Notes: generated by a model from the sequence alone, not told the origin. A stretch of 64,000 nucleotides of DNA from Acinetobacter calcoaceticus (GCF_004345325.1 NZ_SLVJ01000008.1:80690-144689); one strand, 5' to 3'. Shown: positions 17,311-26,796, counted from the first letter of the stretch. Program-made: numbers and translations.

Positions 17311-18057
17311 TTAATCGGCAGGAAAGGCTTTAGGGCCCGGTGCATATTTGGTTTTCGGTTTTTGTTCTTGATCAGGTGCTTCTAACTGATACAACACCGT
17401 ACCGATAATACCGGTATTTTTCACAGAACCACTGTCAGTATTGGCCGCATATGCATCACGCGGTTTACTAAAGGTAAATGAAGCTACAGCAGACTCACTC
17501 TTACGGAAGCCTTCAATCAACAAGTTGGCATTTGGATTGAGTACATAACCACTGCTTTTACGCGATGCGGCACTGCCATTCAACACATCCAGACCATCAA
17601 CACTGGCCACCACTTCATAGGTTTTTCCAGTGTGGTTTTCATATTTAAGTTGATAACTTTGACCATCTTTACCCGCCAAGTAATAGTTTTCACCTGAGCG
17701 ATAGATGGGTAATGCATTGCCTTGATCATCAACCACGGAAAAACTGATTTTCCCTGCCAACAACGAGATGCTATTAACTGAACGGCCTTGATAATCTTTG
17801 TTGGCATAACGCATCATGATTTCAGCAATCGGCTCGCTGCTCATGCGCTTCAGTTCGACTTCAGTCACATGTGAACTGATGTCGTCTCCCCATTTGGTGC
17901 CCAAATGTTCACTCTTGGTTTCAGTAGCATTGGCAACATCAGCAGCCTCCGATGGGCTATTGGCCGCCGAGTCTGTAGAGCTCATTTCACTTTTTTTACT
18001 ACATGCGGCTAAAAACATCACGCATAAAAACAAAAACAGCAGATTGAGTTGTTTCAT
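17311..18057 (-). CDS. Lipoprotein of unknown function
   Basis: A 248-residue protein with a clear lipoprotein signal (MKQLNLLFLFLCVMFLAACS, lipobox LAAC, Cys19). A low-complexity Ser/Ala/Glu linker (about 20-50) follows and then a soluble domain of about 190 residues rich in beta-type sequence. The C-terminal tail is Pro and Lys rich (EQKPKTKYAPGPKAFPAD). I do not recognise the domain; it may be a genus-restricted periplasmic lipoprotein. It lies downstream of the transporter gene on the same strand, but a strong terminator and about 240 bp separate them, so it is probably transcribed alone. Its 3' end converges on the siderophore receptor gene. Confidence 0.8.
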   Translation of the reverse strand: MKQLNLLFLFLCVMFLAACSKKSEMSSTDSAANSPSEAADVANATETKSEHLGTKWGDDISSHVTEVELKRMSSEPIAEIMMRYANKDYQGRSVNSISLLAGKISFSVVDDQGNALPIYRSGENYYLAGKDGQSYQLKYENHTGKTYEVVASVDGLDVLNGSAASRKSSGYVLNPNANLLIEGFRKSESAVASFTFSKPRDAYAANTDSGSVKNTGIIGTVLYQLEAPDQEQKPKTKYAPGPKAFPAD

Positions 18058-18151
18058 GTTTGCTTGTCCTGATTGCTTATATTTAAATCAAGTCAAACTA
18101 TATCCTTGATTTTATTTTTTTAAAATGTTCTTTTATATTTTTTATTCATTA

Positions 18152-18190
18152 TGAAAAAAAACAGCAGCATGCCAAATGCACGCTGCCGTT
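18152..18190 (-). terminator. Intrinsic terminator of the transporter/decarboxylase unit
   Basis: Read on the minus strand, a stem of about 13 bp with two wobble pairs (18178-18190 with 18160-18172) around a 5-nt loop is followed by eight T. It lies about 110 bp after the stop of the AspT-like transporter gene. Confidence 0.85.
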
Positions 18191-18207
18191 GTTTTAAATA
18201 CATGCTT

Positions 18208-18290
18208 ATACATTGAGACTCAATGTATCTTGGCTATCCGCTTCAATGCCACTTTGAATGGCATTGCCCGTTTAGCAACAGGCGAATAGC
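18208..18290 (-). other. Structured 3' untranslated region of the transporter gene
   Basis: Three inverted repeats stand in a row between the transporter stop and its terminator. They are a near-closed hairpin ATACATTGAG/CTCAATGTAT (18208-18228), an outer pair GCTATCCGC (18233-18241) with GCGAATAGC (18282-18290) with one mismatch, and an inner perfect pair CAATGCCA/TGGCATTG (18244-18266). This is more structure than a terminator needs and could be a 3'-end-derived small RNA or a stabilising element. Confidence 0.45.
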
Positions 18291-18296
18291 AAGAGA

Positions 18297-19988
18297 TTAA
18301 CTGAGTAGGACCACGACCACTAAGCCCCACAAGGTTAGCAAGGTATTACTCACCGCATAAGGCACGGTATAGCCCAACATCGGTACATTACTTTTCGCAA
18401 TCTCAGCCACCATAGCAACCGAGGCGGTACTGGTTCGCGCACCACCACAACATCCGAGGTTAATCGCAGGATCAAATTTAAAGATATATTTCCCAATCAA
18501 TGGTGCCAATAACATTGGCGTTGCAGTGGCAAACATGCCCCAGAACAACAGTTCAAAACCGACTTCTTTCACACCAAGAATAAAGGTCGGCCCTGCCATA
18601 ATCCCGACGATCGCAATAAATACATTTAAGCCGACCGAATTCATAAACCACAACGTTGCACTGGGTACATTACCCAACTGCGGTTTAAAACTTCGCAACC
18701 AACCAAAGATTAAACCGACAATCAGCGCACCACCGGAAGTCGACAAGGTAATCGGAATACCCGCAATAGGCACCACAATGGCACCGATCAGGCCACCAAT
18801 CACAATACCAGTACCGACAAAGACCATACTGGTGACACTGGTCGGACGATCGGCATAACCAAATACCTCAATCATCGAATCAATATGTTTGCGACTGCCT
18901 CTGACACTTAAAATATCGCCACGATGCAGTTTGGTTTGTGCCAAAACCGGGATATCAACACCGACCGACCCCCTGCGAATACGAGAAACATAGATACCGC
19001 GTGCTTCTGGGAGTTTGGATAACTCCAGCAAGGTTTTACCATCGATTTGTTTATTGGTTACCAGCATATCCACAACTTCAATCGGGATTTGCAACAACTC
19101 TTTATCTGAAATTTCTTCAGCATGATTCGACCAATACACCAATACTTCATGTCTGCCAGAAACCGCAATAATATCACCCACTTGTAAAATGGTATCGTTA
19201 TCAAAACTGATCACTTTGCCATCACGACGCAGATTTTCTAAGAAAAGGCGATCCTCATACAAATTTTCCGCTTCGGCAACGGTTTTCCCTGCAATAAAAT
19301 CAGGCTTTGTCAGCTTATATACGCGTACGACATAGGTATTCCAAGCAGATAAAATCCCTTCTGTCGGTGCACCTGAGGACATTTCTTGCTCATAGCGTTT
19401 ACATTCTTTCTCTAAATTAATCCCTAAAAGTTTAGGACCAATAAATGCAATAATCCAACCGGTTCCCACAGTACCAAACAAATAGGTAATCGCATAAGCC
19501 ACCGGTATCTGACCCAAAGTCTGTTCAATCTCTGTGGGCGTCAGCGGTAAACGGTTAATCGCATCGGTCGCCAAACCAATCGAAGCTGAAATGGTCTGCG
19601 ATCCAGCCAACATCCCTGCAGCAATACCCGGCCCATAACCTGCAACGATTGAAGCGACATAAACCGAACCCAAACAGAGCAGTGTGATCACCACCGCAAA
19701 CAAAGCTTGAGGGATGCCATCGTTGCTAATACCTTTAACAAACTGAGGACCCACACCATAACCAACTGAAAATAAGAACATAATGAAAAATATAGATTTC
19801 ACTTGTGCTGAAATATCCAGCCCCAACTGCCCAATCAACACCCCTGCCAACAAGGTGCCTGTGACGGTCCCCATGCTGAAACCTTTAAATTTTAAATCAC
19901 CTACTTTATAACCGATTGCGAGTGCTAGAAAAATTGCAATTTCAGGATAAGATCGCAATGTCTCTACGAACCATGACCAGATATGCAT
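18297..19988 (-). CDS. Aspartate:alanine exchanger-family transporter (AspT/YidE-like)
   Basis: An inner membrane antiporter of the AAEx family. Two hydrophobic bundles (residues about 15-185 and 385-563) flank a soluble middle with two TrkA-C/RCK-C-like segments (about 205-290 and 295-375, each with a GDI(I/L)(A/S)V(S/R)GR-type ending). The C-terminal bundle has the small-residue block CCGGARTSTASVAM. I start it at the ATG 19988 (MHIWSWFVETL), which has a perfect GGAGGTGA ribosome site 8 bp upstream, rather than at the in-frame TTG at 20003. It lies about 90 bp after a large decarboxylase gene on the same strand. AspT exchanges an amino acid for its decarboxylation product, so a precursor/product antiport role is likely. 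The substrate is not known. Confidence 0.88.
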   Translation of the reverse strand: MHIWSWFVETLRSYPEIAIFLALAIGYKVGDLKFKGFSMGTVTGTLLAGVLIGQLGLDISAQVKSIFFIMFLFSVGYGVGPQFVKGISNDGIPQALFAVVITLLCLGSVYVASIVAGYGPGIAAGMLAGSQTISASIGLATDAINRLPLTPTEIEQTLGQIPVAYAITYLFGTVGTGWIIAFIGPKLLGINLEKECKRYEQEMSSGAPTEGILSAWNTYVVRVYKLTKPDFIAGKTVAEAENLYEDRLFLENLRRDGKVISFDNDTILQVGDIIAVSGRHEVLVYWSNHAEEISDKELLQIPIEVVDMLVTNKQIDGKTLLELSKLPEARGIYVSRIRRGSVGVDIPVLAQTKLHRGDILSVRGSRKHIDSMIEVFGYADRPTSVTSMVFVGTGIVIGGLIGAIVVPIAGIPITLSTSGGALIVGLIFGWLRSFKPQLGNVPSATLWFMNSVGLNVFIAIVGIMAGPTFILGVKEVGFELLFWGMFATATPMLLAPLIGKYIFKFDPAINLGCCGGARTSTASVAMVAEIAKSNVPMLGYTVPYAVSNTLLTLWGLVVVVLLS

Positions 19989-20079
19989 TGAAGTCACCTC
20001 CAAAAAAAATGATGAAAAAATGGCCTCATTTACAGTAAATTCAGCAATGAGGCCATTTGGTCTTTAAGTGATGAAATGA

Positions 20080-22767
20080 TTAATCTTTAAGTTTAATTAA
20101 CTGCAGACCTTTGTTTGCTTCATAGCCATGCACTTCTTTGACATCAAGTTTTCGCATAAATTGGATGGTTTCTTCAGTGATCACTTGCCCTGGCACCAAA
20201 ATCGGGAAACCCGGTGGATATGGGATGACCATTTTTGCAGAAATCATTTCCGGACCATTTGCCAAGCGGTTATCACATTCCTGACTGTTTAATAAGACAT
20301 ATTCGCAGTTTTTCGCTTCCCAACTCATAAAGAATGCTTCACGAATATTGCCTTCAGTCGCTTGGGTATCGCCTACATCGACACGGAACTGCTCATGAAA
20401 ATGACTAAAGTTTGGCAAATCAGGCACGTCGGTCATGAGACTTACAACATGTTGATTAAACATGTCTTTTTCGTTCTGAATTGACTTGGATAACTTGCGA
20501 TCAATTTCAGTCGCAATTTCGAGCAACACACTGAGTAAATTGGCCACATCGCTGCGGGTGTTGTTGATATTGGTCTGGAACAGTACCGAGTTACGCGAAG
20601 TCTTATTGACTTGGATGCTGAAACGTTCAGACAATAAGCCTTTAAATGCAGTGCCATCAAAACCTGCAGTACCGCACACCAAAGTGAGTCGAGTCGGGTC
20701 GAGGAAAAACTCATCCTGCTGAATGCTCGAAACCACACGATCCCAACCGATCCCCGGTTCGATAAAGTCTTTAAAACCACTTTCACGGAACTCAGCAGGG
20801 ATCATTTCTTCAGCACCCAATACTTTGAAGTATTTAGAAATAATCGGATGAGTATTGATTTGTTTGCGAATTTCCAAAGCGATTTGAATCGAATTGGTCA
20901 CCAAACCATAGCCTTCCAATTCCATCTGACGACGTGCAATATCTAAAGATGCAATCAGTTGCTGATTTGGACTGGTGGTGGAATGGGTGAAAATGGCTTC
21001 ATGTAATTGCGGTTCAATCGAATTAAAATCAATATCATGCACTAAAACCATCGAGCCTTGGCGTAAAGCTGACATTGATTTATGGGTCGAATTGGTTTGA
21101 TAAACACGTAAGCGGATCGCTGCTGGGTTCGGAATCAAGCGCGTATTTAACAACACTTCATCACTTGGGTTTTCTCCCAAAATGGCCTGTTGATTGGCAT
21201 ATTCCTCGACCCCTTCATCCGATTGAATCCAGTGTTCAATATCGGCAACGGCACCCATTGCTGTACGGTGACGTAAAAATGGTGTCCAACGTGCAAAACC
21301 AAACCAAGCTTCATCCCAGAGGAAGACCAAGTCCGGTTTAATCGCCAAACACTCATCCATGACACGGCGTACATTATAGACATGGCCATCAAAGGTACAG
21401 TTGGTCAAATCGACGGCACGTACTTTATCCAGCTTGCCTTGTTTTTTCAGATCCAGTAACGCTTGTTTAATGGTACGAATCGGTACTGCACCATACATTG
21501 AGTAGGCTTTCATTGGGAAAGCTTCAACATAGTATGGAGACAAACCGCCTAGGACCATGCCGTAGTGATGTGATTTATGGCAGTTACGATCGACAATAAT
21601 AATGTCACCTGGTTTAGCCACAGCCATCAATACGATTTTATTTGAGGTACTGGTGCCGTTGGTGACAAAGAAGCAATGCTCTGCACCAAATGCTTTGGCT
21701 GCACGATCTTGCGCTTCTTTAATATTACCGGTCGGTTCCAATAAACTGTCTAAGCCACCCGTGGTTGCTGATGACTCAGCCAAGAATAAGTTTTTGCCAT
21801 AAAACTCACCCATATCCGAAATCCAAGCAGATTTGAAAATGGATTTACCACGTGCAATCGGTAGTGCATGGAAAGTACTGATCGGGCGATTGGCATATTT
21901 TTTTAAGTTATCAAAAAATGGCGTGCGATAGCGATTACGAATCCCTTCTAAAATTGAAAGATGTAGCTCTAGCGGTTCTTCCACTGCATACAACACACGG
22001 CGCACATGCTTAGAACGTGCATCAGATGCGATTTCTTCTGGATGACGATCAGACAATAAGAAAATATCCAATTCAGGGCGATAATTCACCAAACCTTGAG
22101 CCAATTCTAATTCTAAATTTTCCAGATCAGGATTAACATTTAATTGCTGCATCACACTTTCAAGCATGACCAATTGGCTACTGCTCTTGAGTGAAATTCC
22201 TTCGAATATAACCACTGAATTTATATTACTGTTGGTTGCAACCGCACAAAATGCATCCTCAAGGCTATCAACGATCACAGGCTCATAAAAGAAGTCATCT
22301 TCTTTACGTTTTTGTTTCTGTAATAGTTTGACGTGTTTTTCGATACGCTCAATATTACCCGAAGCGACAATCAAAACTTCAAAATAAGGTTTTTCATCTA
22401 ATTTGATATCTTCGCTATAACTGAGGTCCTGATCATGCTCCCATTGTTTAATATCATCTTTATATTGATTAGAAATAATGGAGAAAGATACTTTTGCAAC
22501 CAATTCATTAAAGGCTTCAAATCGATGATTATCCAATAGCTCTTTCAACTGCTGAATAACGAATCGTCCTGGATAGGCATGTAATTTCTCAATATTTGCC
22601 AATGTATTAAAATATTTTCGGACCAATTGTTCTTTTTCTTGATCCTGATCTATAGCGACACACTGTTTAGAAATTTTAACCAACTCACGCCATAAATCAG
22701 TTCTAATCGTCGTAATCGTAAAAATATTATCTGCAGAAACGCTACTAAGTCTTTCTTCAAATGACAT
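20080..22767 (-). CDS. Large Orn/Lys/Arg-type PLP decarboxylase
   Basis: A fold-type I, group III amino acid decarboxylase. Residues about 1-280 look like the N-terminal receiver/wing region, about 300-720 are the PLP domain, and the rest is the C-terminal domain. PLP contacts visible are NGTSTSNK (370-377), the DEAW block with Asp485, and Lys563 in STHKSMSALRQGS. At 895 residues it is well over the usual 710-760. Part of the excess is an insertion of about 45-50 residues between DEAW and the lysine motif, where typical enzymes have about 25 residues in all. Substrate specificity among arginine, lysine and ornithine cannot be read. It is followed by an AAEx-type antiporter, so the pair may form a decarboxylation/exchange system that consumes protons. 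A 494-bp AT-rich spacer lies upstream. Confidence 0.88.
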   Translation of the reverse strand: MSFEERLSSVSADNIFTITTIRTDLWRELVKISKQCVAIDQDQEKEQLVRKYFNTLANIEKLHAYPGRFVIQQLKELLDNHRFEAFNELVAKVSFSIISNQYKDDIKQWEHDQDLSYSEDIKLDEKPYFEVLIVASGNIERIEKHVKLLQKQKRKEDDFFYEPVIVDSLEDAFCAVATNSNINSVVIFEGISLKSSSQLVMLESVMQQLNVNPDLENLELELAQGLVNYRPELDIFLLSDRHPEEIASDARSKHVRRVLYAVEEPLELHLSILEGIRNRYRTPFFDNLKKYANRPISTFHALPIARGKSIFKSAWISDMGEFYGKNLFLAESSATTGGLDSLLEPTGNIKEAQDRAAKAFGAEHCFFVTNGTSTSNKIVLMAVAKPGDIIIVDRNCHKSHHYGMVLGGLSPYYVEAFPMKAYSMYGAVPIRTIKQALLDLKKQGKLDKVRAVDLTNCTFDGHVYNVRRVMDECLAIKPDLVFLWDEAWFGFARWTPFLRHRTAMGAVADIEHWIQSDEGVEEYANQQAILGENPSDEVLLNTRLIPNPAAIRLRVYQTNSTHKSMSALRQGSMVLVHDIDFNSIEPQLHEAIFTHSTTSPNQQLIASLDIARRQMELEGYGLVTNSIQIALEIRKQINTHPIISKYFKVLGAEEMIPAEFRESGFKDFIEPGIGWDRVVSSIQQDEFFLDPTRLTLVCGTAGFDGTAFKGLLSERFSIQVNKTSRNSVLFQTNINNTRSDVANLLSVLLEIATEIDRKLSKSIQNEKDMFNQHVVSLMTDVPDLPNFSHFHEQFRVDVGDTQATEGNIREAFFMSWEAKNCEYVLLNSQECDNRLANGPEMISAKMVIPYPPGFPILVPGQVITEETIQFMRKLDVKEVHGYEANKGLQLIKLKD

Positions 22768-22951
22768 TATATAACCCTTATAAATAGTATTAATAAATAA
22801 TAAGTAATTCCATTATCAGCCCAACTTAAACACCGAAACCAATACACTAAGTTAATGTATTAGCATTTATTTAAACCAACCATTTTGATATGAATTAAAT
22901 AAACAATGTAAACCAAGTTTTAACCAAACAATAAAATTTCAAGGAGTTTAA

Positions 22952-23035
22952 ATGACTATTTTATTAAACATTAAAAATATAGGAAAAAATAACTTTTTCT
23001 CAACAAAGAAACTATTCGTGTTGGATAATATTTAA
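22952..23035 (+). CDS. Possible 27-residue peptide gene with a strong ribosome site
   Basis: In the 494-bp AT-rich gap upstream of the decarboxylase, AAGGAG (22941-22946) stands 5 bp before an ATG opening 27 codons (MTILLNIKN...KKLFVLDNI). The peptide is basic, with no membrane segment long enough to be sure of. It runs divergently from the decarboxylase and toward yggS. The ribosome site is the only strong support; such frames also arise by chance in AT-rich DNA. The rest of the gap holds the decarboxylase promoter region, with nothing I can define. Confidence 0.3.
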   Translation: MTILLNIKNIGKNNFFSTKKLFVLDNI

Positions 23036-23204
23036 AATAATTAGATATGCATCACATTTTAATTCTAAATTCATGGATTATATTTTGATTTGCATCACAC
23101 TTTATACTGCTTCAACACCATGAATAATCACTCTAGCCAGCACATTTATTATGATCACATCTTATTATTCTTCAACTAAGCCCACATATTTTAAAATATC
23201 TTAA

Positions 23205-23249
23205 AAAAGAAAATATAAAGGGCAAGCAAAAAAAAAGATCTGCTTGCCC
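23205..23249 (-). terminator. Intrinsic terminator of yggS
   Basis: GGGCAAGCA (23220-23228) pairs perfectly with TGCTTGCCC (23241-23249). On the minus strand the stem is followed by TTTATATTTTC, 12 bp after the yggS stop. Confidence 0.75.
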
Positions 23250-23261
23250 AGATTTGTTCAT

Positions 23262-23966
23262 TTAAACTTGAGGTGTATCCAACTCAACTGCACTACGCTG
23301 ACCAAATAAGGCTGTACCGACCCGTACGAGGGTTGAACCCGCTGCAATTGCAGCATCTAAGTCATCCGACATACCCATGCTTAAAGTATCCCATTCTGCT
23401 GGTTGTGCATGCAGTGGTTTTACTTGTGCAAACAATGCCGCTGCATCTGTAAAAGCTTGGGTATTTTCAGGCGCTGGGATCACCATGAGGCCACGTAGTT
23501 TTATATTTTCTAAAAGACTGATTTGTTGAACCAACGCCGCAACCTCTGCCACCTTGCAGCCATCTTTACTGTCTTGGTCATCAATATTGACTTGAAGACA
23601 AATATTCAATGGCGCTTGACTATTCAAACGCTGCTGAGAGAGGCGTTGTGCAATCACCAATCGATCGACGCCATGCACCCAAGCAAACTTCTCAGCCAAA
23701 TGCTTGGTCTTATTGCGCTGTACATGACCAATAAAATGCCACTCAATATCAAGATGCTGTAGTGCATCGATTTTCTCAAGTGCCTCTTGGATATAGTTCT
23801 CGCCAAATGCGCGTTGGCCTGCCTGATACATTTGTTGCAGCCGTTCACTCGGATGCATTTTAGATACCGCTAACAGTTCGACAGATTCTGCCGTTCTGTT
23901 GGCTTTCTCACAGGCATGCTGAATACGTGCGAGTACTTCGCTTCGTGCCAGATTTAATTGATTCAT
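23262..23966 (-). CDS. yggS: YggS-family pyridoxal 5'-phosphate homeostasis protein
   Basis: A cytoplasmic PLP-binding protein of the alanine-racemase-like barrel fold (PLPBP/YggS). It keeps free PLP balanced and has no known catalytic activity. The PLP lysine lies in ELLAVSKMHP, followed by the family blocks GENYIQEA, WHFIGHVQRNKTK, LRGLMVIP and LSMGMSDDLDAAIAAGSTLVRVGTALFG. The length of 234 residues is normal. It is divergent from pilT, an arrangement common in pseudomonads and their relatives, and it has its own terminator. Confidence 0.96.
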   Translation of the reverse strand: MNQLNLARSEVLARIQHACEKANRTAESVELLAVSKMHPSERLQQMYQAGQRAFGENYIQEALEKIDALQHLDIEWHFIGHVQRNKTKHLAEKFAWVHGVDRLVIAQRLSQQRLNSQAPLNICLQVNIDDQDSKDGCKVAEVAALVQQISLLENIKLRGLMVIPAPENTQAFTDAAALFAQVKPLHAQPAEWDTLSMGMSDDLDAAIAAGSTLVRVGTALFGQRSAVELDTPQV

Positions 23967-24084
23967 TTGGGTCCTCTCATTTCAAAAAAACACCGATTAA
24001 CTCAATTCTGAGATTGGTTAAAGGACTTGAAAATCGTATCATTCTATAAAATAACTACACAATAATGGAGCATGCTGAAACCCA

Positions 24085-25119
24085 ATGGATATCACAGAAT
24101 TACTCACATTTTCAGTCAATAGCGGTGCTTCAGACCTACATCTTTCCGCAGGTTTACCCCCCATGATTCGGGTTGATGGCGATGTTCGGCGTATCAACTT
24201 AGCGGCATTTGAGCATAACGAAGTACATCGACTCATCTACGACATTATGAATGACAAACAACGTCGCAACTTTGAAGAACATTTAGAAACTGACTTTGCC
24301 TTTGAAGTTCCCAGCGTCGCACGTTTTCGCGTCAATGTCTTTCAGCAAAACCGCGGTGCGGGTGCGGTCTTCCGCACTATCCCATCGACAGTATTGAGCT
24401 TAGATCATTTGGGCATGAGCCAGATCTTTAAGGATATTTGTCACTATCCCCGCGGCATAATCTTGGTCACAGGCCCTACGGGTTCAGGCAAGTCCACCAC
24501 TTTAGCGGCAATGTTGGATTATATCAATCAGACCCGTTATGCGCATATTTTAACAGTCGAAGATCCCATCGAATTTGTGCATGAGCCAAAAAAATGTCTC
24601 ATCAATCAACGAGAAATCCATCGAAATACCCATGGATTTAGTGCGGCACTGCGTTCTGCCCTACGAGAAGATCCCGATATTATTTTGGTTGGTGAATTAC
24701 GTGATTTGGAAACCATACGTCTGGCCTTAACAGCAGCCGAAACTGGGCATCTGGTTTTTGCCACATTACACACCACCTCAGCAGCCAAAACCATTGACCG
24801 TATCATCGATGTCTTTCAGGCTGAAGAAAAAGATATGGTCCGCTCCATGCTGTCCGAATCCTTGCAAGCGGTTATCTCTCAAGCATTAATAAAGAAAAAT
24901 GGCGGTGGTCGTGTCGCTGTACATGAAATCATGTTGGGTATTCCTGCGATCCGTAATCTCATTCGTGAAAACAAAATTGCTCAAATGTACTCAGTCATAC
25001 AAACCAGTGCCAATCATGGCATGACCACACTCGATCAAAGTTTAAAACAGCTCATCCGTCAGGGCATCATCGATCCTCACATCGCACGTAGCGTAGCCAA
25101 ACAACCGGATGCTTTTTAA
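24085..25119 (+). CDS. pilT: Type IV pilus retraction ATPase PilT
   Basis: The hexameric cytoplasmic ATPase that retracts type IV pili, driving twitching motility and DNA uptake. At 344 residues it is full length. Walker A is GPTGSGKST (130-138), the Asp box is around ILTVEDPIEF, Walker B is DPDIILVGELRD (197-207) and the His box is GHLVFATLHT. The C-terminal region has the PilT-type AIRNLIRENKIAQ segment. It begins at ATG 24085 (MDITELLTFS). The pilU gene follows 45 bp downstream, so the two are probably one operon. Confidence 0.97.
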   Translation: MDITELLTFSVNSGASDLHLSAGLPPMIRVDGDVRRINLAAFEHNEVHRLIYDIMNDKQRRNFEEHLETDFAFEVPSVARFRVNVFQQNRGAGAVFRTIPSTVLSLDHLGMSQIFKDICHYPRGIILVTGPTGSGKSTTLAAMLDYINQTRYAHILTVEDPIEFVHEPKKCLINQREIHRNTHGFSAALRSALREDPDIILVGELRDLETIRLALTAAETGHLVFATLHTTSAAKTIDRIIDVFQAEEKDMVRSMLSESLQAVISQALIKKNGGGRVAVHEIMLGIPAIRNLIRENKIAQMYSVIQTSANHGMTTLDQSLKQLIRQGIIDPHIARSVAKQPDAF

Positions 25120-25164
25120 CAGCCAGCCTAAAAACGTGTAATCACTGAATATTTGGATAAAAAA

Positions 25165-26238
25165 ATGGACTTTAACGACTTACTCAATCTCATGGTTGAG
25201 CAACAAGCCTCGGATCTATTTATTACTGCGGATGTGCAACCGTCAATCAAAATAAATGGTCTGATCCATCCTATTGGGAATAATAAATTAAGCGCTCAGT
25301 TGGTCACGCAATTGGTGCACTCAGTGATGAACGAACAGCAGCGCCTCGAATTTTCAACCCAACGAGAATGCAACTTTGCGATCTCCAATCGCGAAACAAC
25401 TGCACGATATCGGGTCAGTGCCTTCCAACAGCGCGATGTCCCCGGCATGGTGCTTAGACGGATTGCAACCACTATTCCGCAGATCGATGATATGCAATTG
25501 CCCCCGATCCTAAAAAACCTGAGTATGAGCAAACGCGGTATTATTCTCGTGGTCGGCGCAACGGGATCAGGTAAATCAACCACTATGGCGGCCATGATTG
25601 GTCATCGCAATCAAAACTCCCAAGGTCATATCATCACCATCGAAGACCCTATCGAGTTTATACATCAACATGCGGGCTGTATCATCACCCAGCGTGAGGT
25701 GGGGATCGACACTGAATCATTTGAGATTGCGCTTAAAAACACCCTGCGCCAAGCACCCGATGTGATCTTAATTGGTGAGATTCGGAGTCGTGAAACGATG
25801 GATTATGCGGTTTCTTTTGCTGAAACGGGTCATTTGGTGCTGGCCACGTTGCATGCCAACAACGCCAATCAAGCCATAGAGCGATTTGTAAATTTTTTTG
25901 AAACTGAGCGGCATAGTCATATTTATGCGGCCTTGTCTTTAAATTTAAAAGCCATTATTGCGCAACAACTTATTCCCAGCATAGAGCCGACCCGACGCAG
26001 TGCTGCAATTGAGATTATGATCAATAGCCCATTGATTACTGAGCACATCCGCAAAGGTGAAGTGCATTTGATCAAAGAAATCATTCATCAATCGCGTGAA
26101 TTGGGTATGCAAAGCTTTGATCAAGCATTATTAGACTTATACCAAAATGCTCAAATTAGCCAAGCACAGGCTTTACAACACGCTGATTCAGCGAATGATC
26201 TTAGGCTACAAATCAAGATGTCCGACCTGAAAATTTAA
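25165..26238 (+). CDS. pilU: Type IV pilus retraction ATPase PilU
   Basis: A PilT paralogue that helps PilT retract pili under load. Walker A is GATGSGKST, followed by ITIEDPIEF, DVILIGEIRSRET and GHLVLATLHA, the standard order for the family. I start it at the ATG 25165 (MDFNDLLNLMVEQ), the usual PilU beginning, although an in-frame TTG at 25153 is possible; neither has a strong ribosome site. This gives 357 residues. Its C-terminal tail past residue 335 is more variable than that of PilT, as usual. It follows pilT closely and converges on fur. Confidence 0.95.
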   Translation: MDFNDLLNLMVEQQASDLFITADVQPSIKINGLIHPIGNNKLSAQLVTQLVHSVMNEQQRLEFSTQRECNFAISNRETTARYRVSAFQQRDVPGMVLRRIATTIPQIDDMQLPPILKNLSMSKRGIILVVGATGSGKSTTMAAMIGHRNQNSQGHIITIEDPIEFIHQHAGCIITQREVGIDTESFEIALKNTLRQAPDVILIGEIRSRETMDYAVSFAETGHLVLATLHANNANQAIERFVNFFETERHSHIYAALSLNLKAIIAQQLIPSIEPTRRSAAIEIMINSPLITEHIRKGEVHLIKEIIHQSRELGMQSFDQALLDLYQNAQISQAQALQHADSANDLRLQIKMSDLKI

Positions 26239-26241
26239 GAG

Positions 26242-26278
26242 CTGAAAAAACAAGAGAGGCCAACCTTTTGACCTCTCT
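26242..26278 (-). terminator. Intrinsic terminator of fur
   Basis: AGAGAGG (26253-26259) pairs with CCTCTCT (26272-26278), with the stem continuing past one mismatch. On the minus strand it is followed by TTGTTTTTTC. It lies 31 bp after the fur stop and may also slow readthrough from pilU. Confidence 0.7.
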
Positions 26279-26308
26279 CATCACTTATCTGTTTTAATTT
26301 CGTCTAAT

Positions 26309-26746
26309 TTATTTCTTACGTGAAGCTTCTTGGCAGGCACTTTCATCACAATAACCGTATAAATTCAGTGAGTGACCTGTGAGGGTAAATCCAAATTTAT
26401 CTGCAACATGATGTTGTTCACGTTCGATGATTTCATTCGTAAATTCAAGAACTTTATTGCAATGTTGGCAGACCAAGTGATCATGATGATCTTCTTGCAT
26501 GATTTCGAAAACAGAATGATTGTTTTCGAAATGATGACGTTGAATGATACCCGCTGCTTCAAATTGCGTTAACACTCGGTATACGGTTGCTAGACCAACA
26601 TCTTCACCTTGTTCAAGTAAGGTCTTATAGATATCTTCCGCACTCAAGTGGTGTTGTTTTGAATTTTCTAATAATTCCAAAATCTTGATTCGAGGGAGGG
26701 TAACTTTAAGTCCAGCTTTACGTAAATCTTGATTTGAAATAGCCAT
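26309..26746 (-). CDS. fur: Ferric uptake regulator Fur
   Basis: The iron-responsive repressor. The 145 residues show the N-terminal winged helix (GLKVTLPRIKIL to GLATVYRVLTQFEAAGI) and the metal-binding dimerisation half with FEIMQEDHHDHLVC and Cys-x-x-Cys (CQHC), plus the C-terminal YGYCDESAC. It starts at MAISNQDLRKAG. It is divergent from bamE across a 112-bp gap, an order conserved in many gammaproteobacteria. A likely target in this window is the box before the siderophore receptor at 15006-15026. Confidence 0.98.
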   Translation of the reverse strand: MAISNQDLRKAGLKVTLPRIKILELLENSKQHHLSAEDIYKTLLEQGEDVGLATVYRVLTQFEAAGIIQRHHFENNHSVFEIMQEDHHDHLVCQHCNKVLEFTNEIIEREQHHVADKFGFTLTGHSLNLYGYCDESACQEASRKK

Positions 26747-26796
26747 ATAAAAAGGTCTCTTAACAAATTTTAAGTTGGAATATGCAACAGAGTTTA

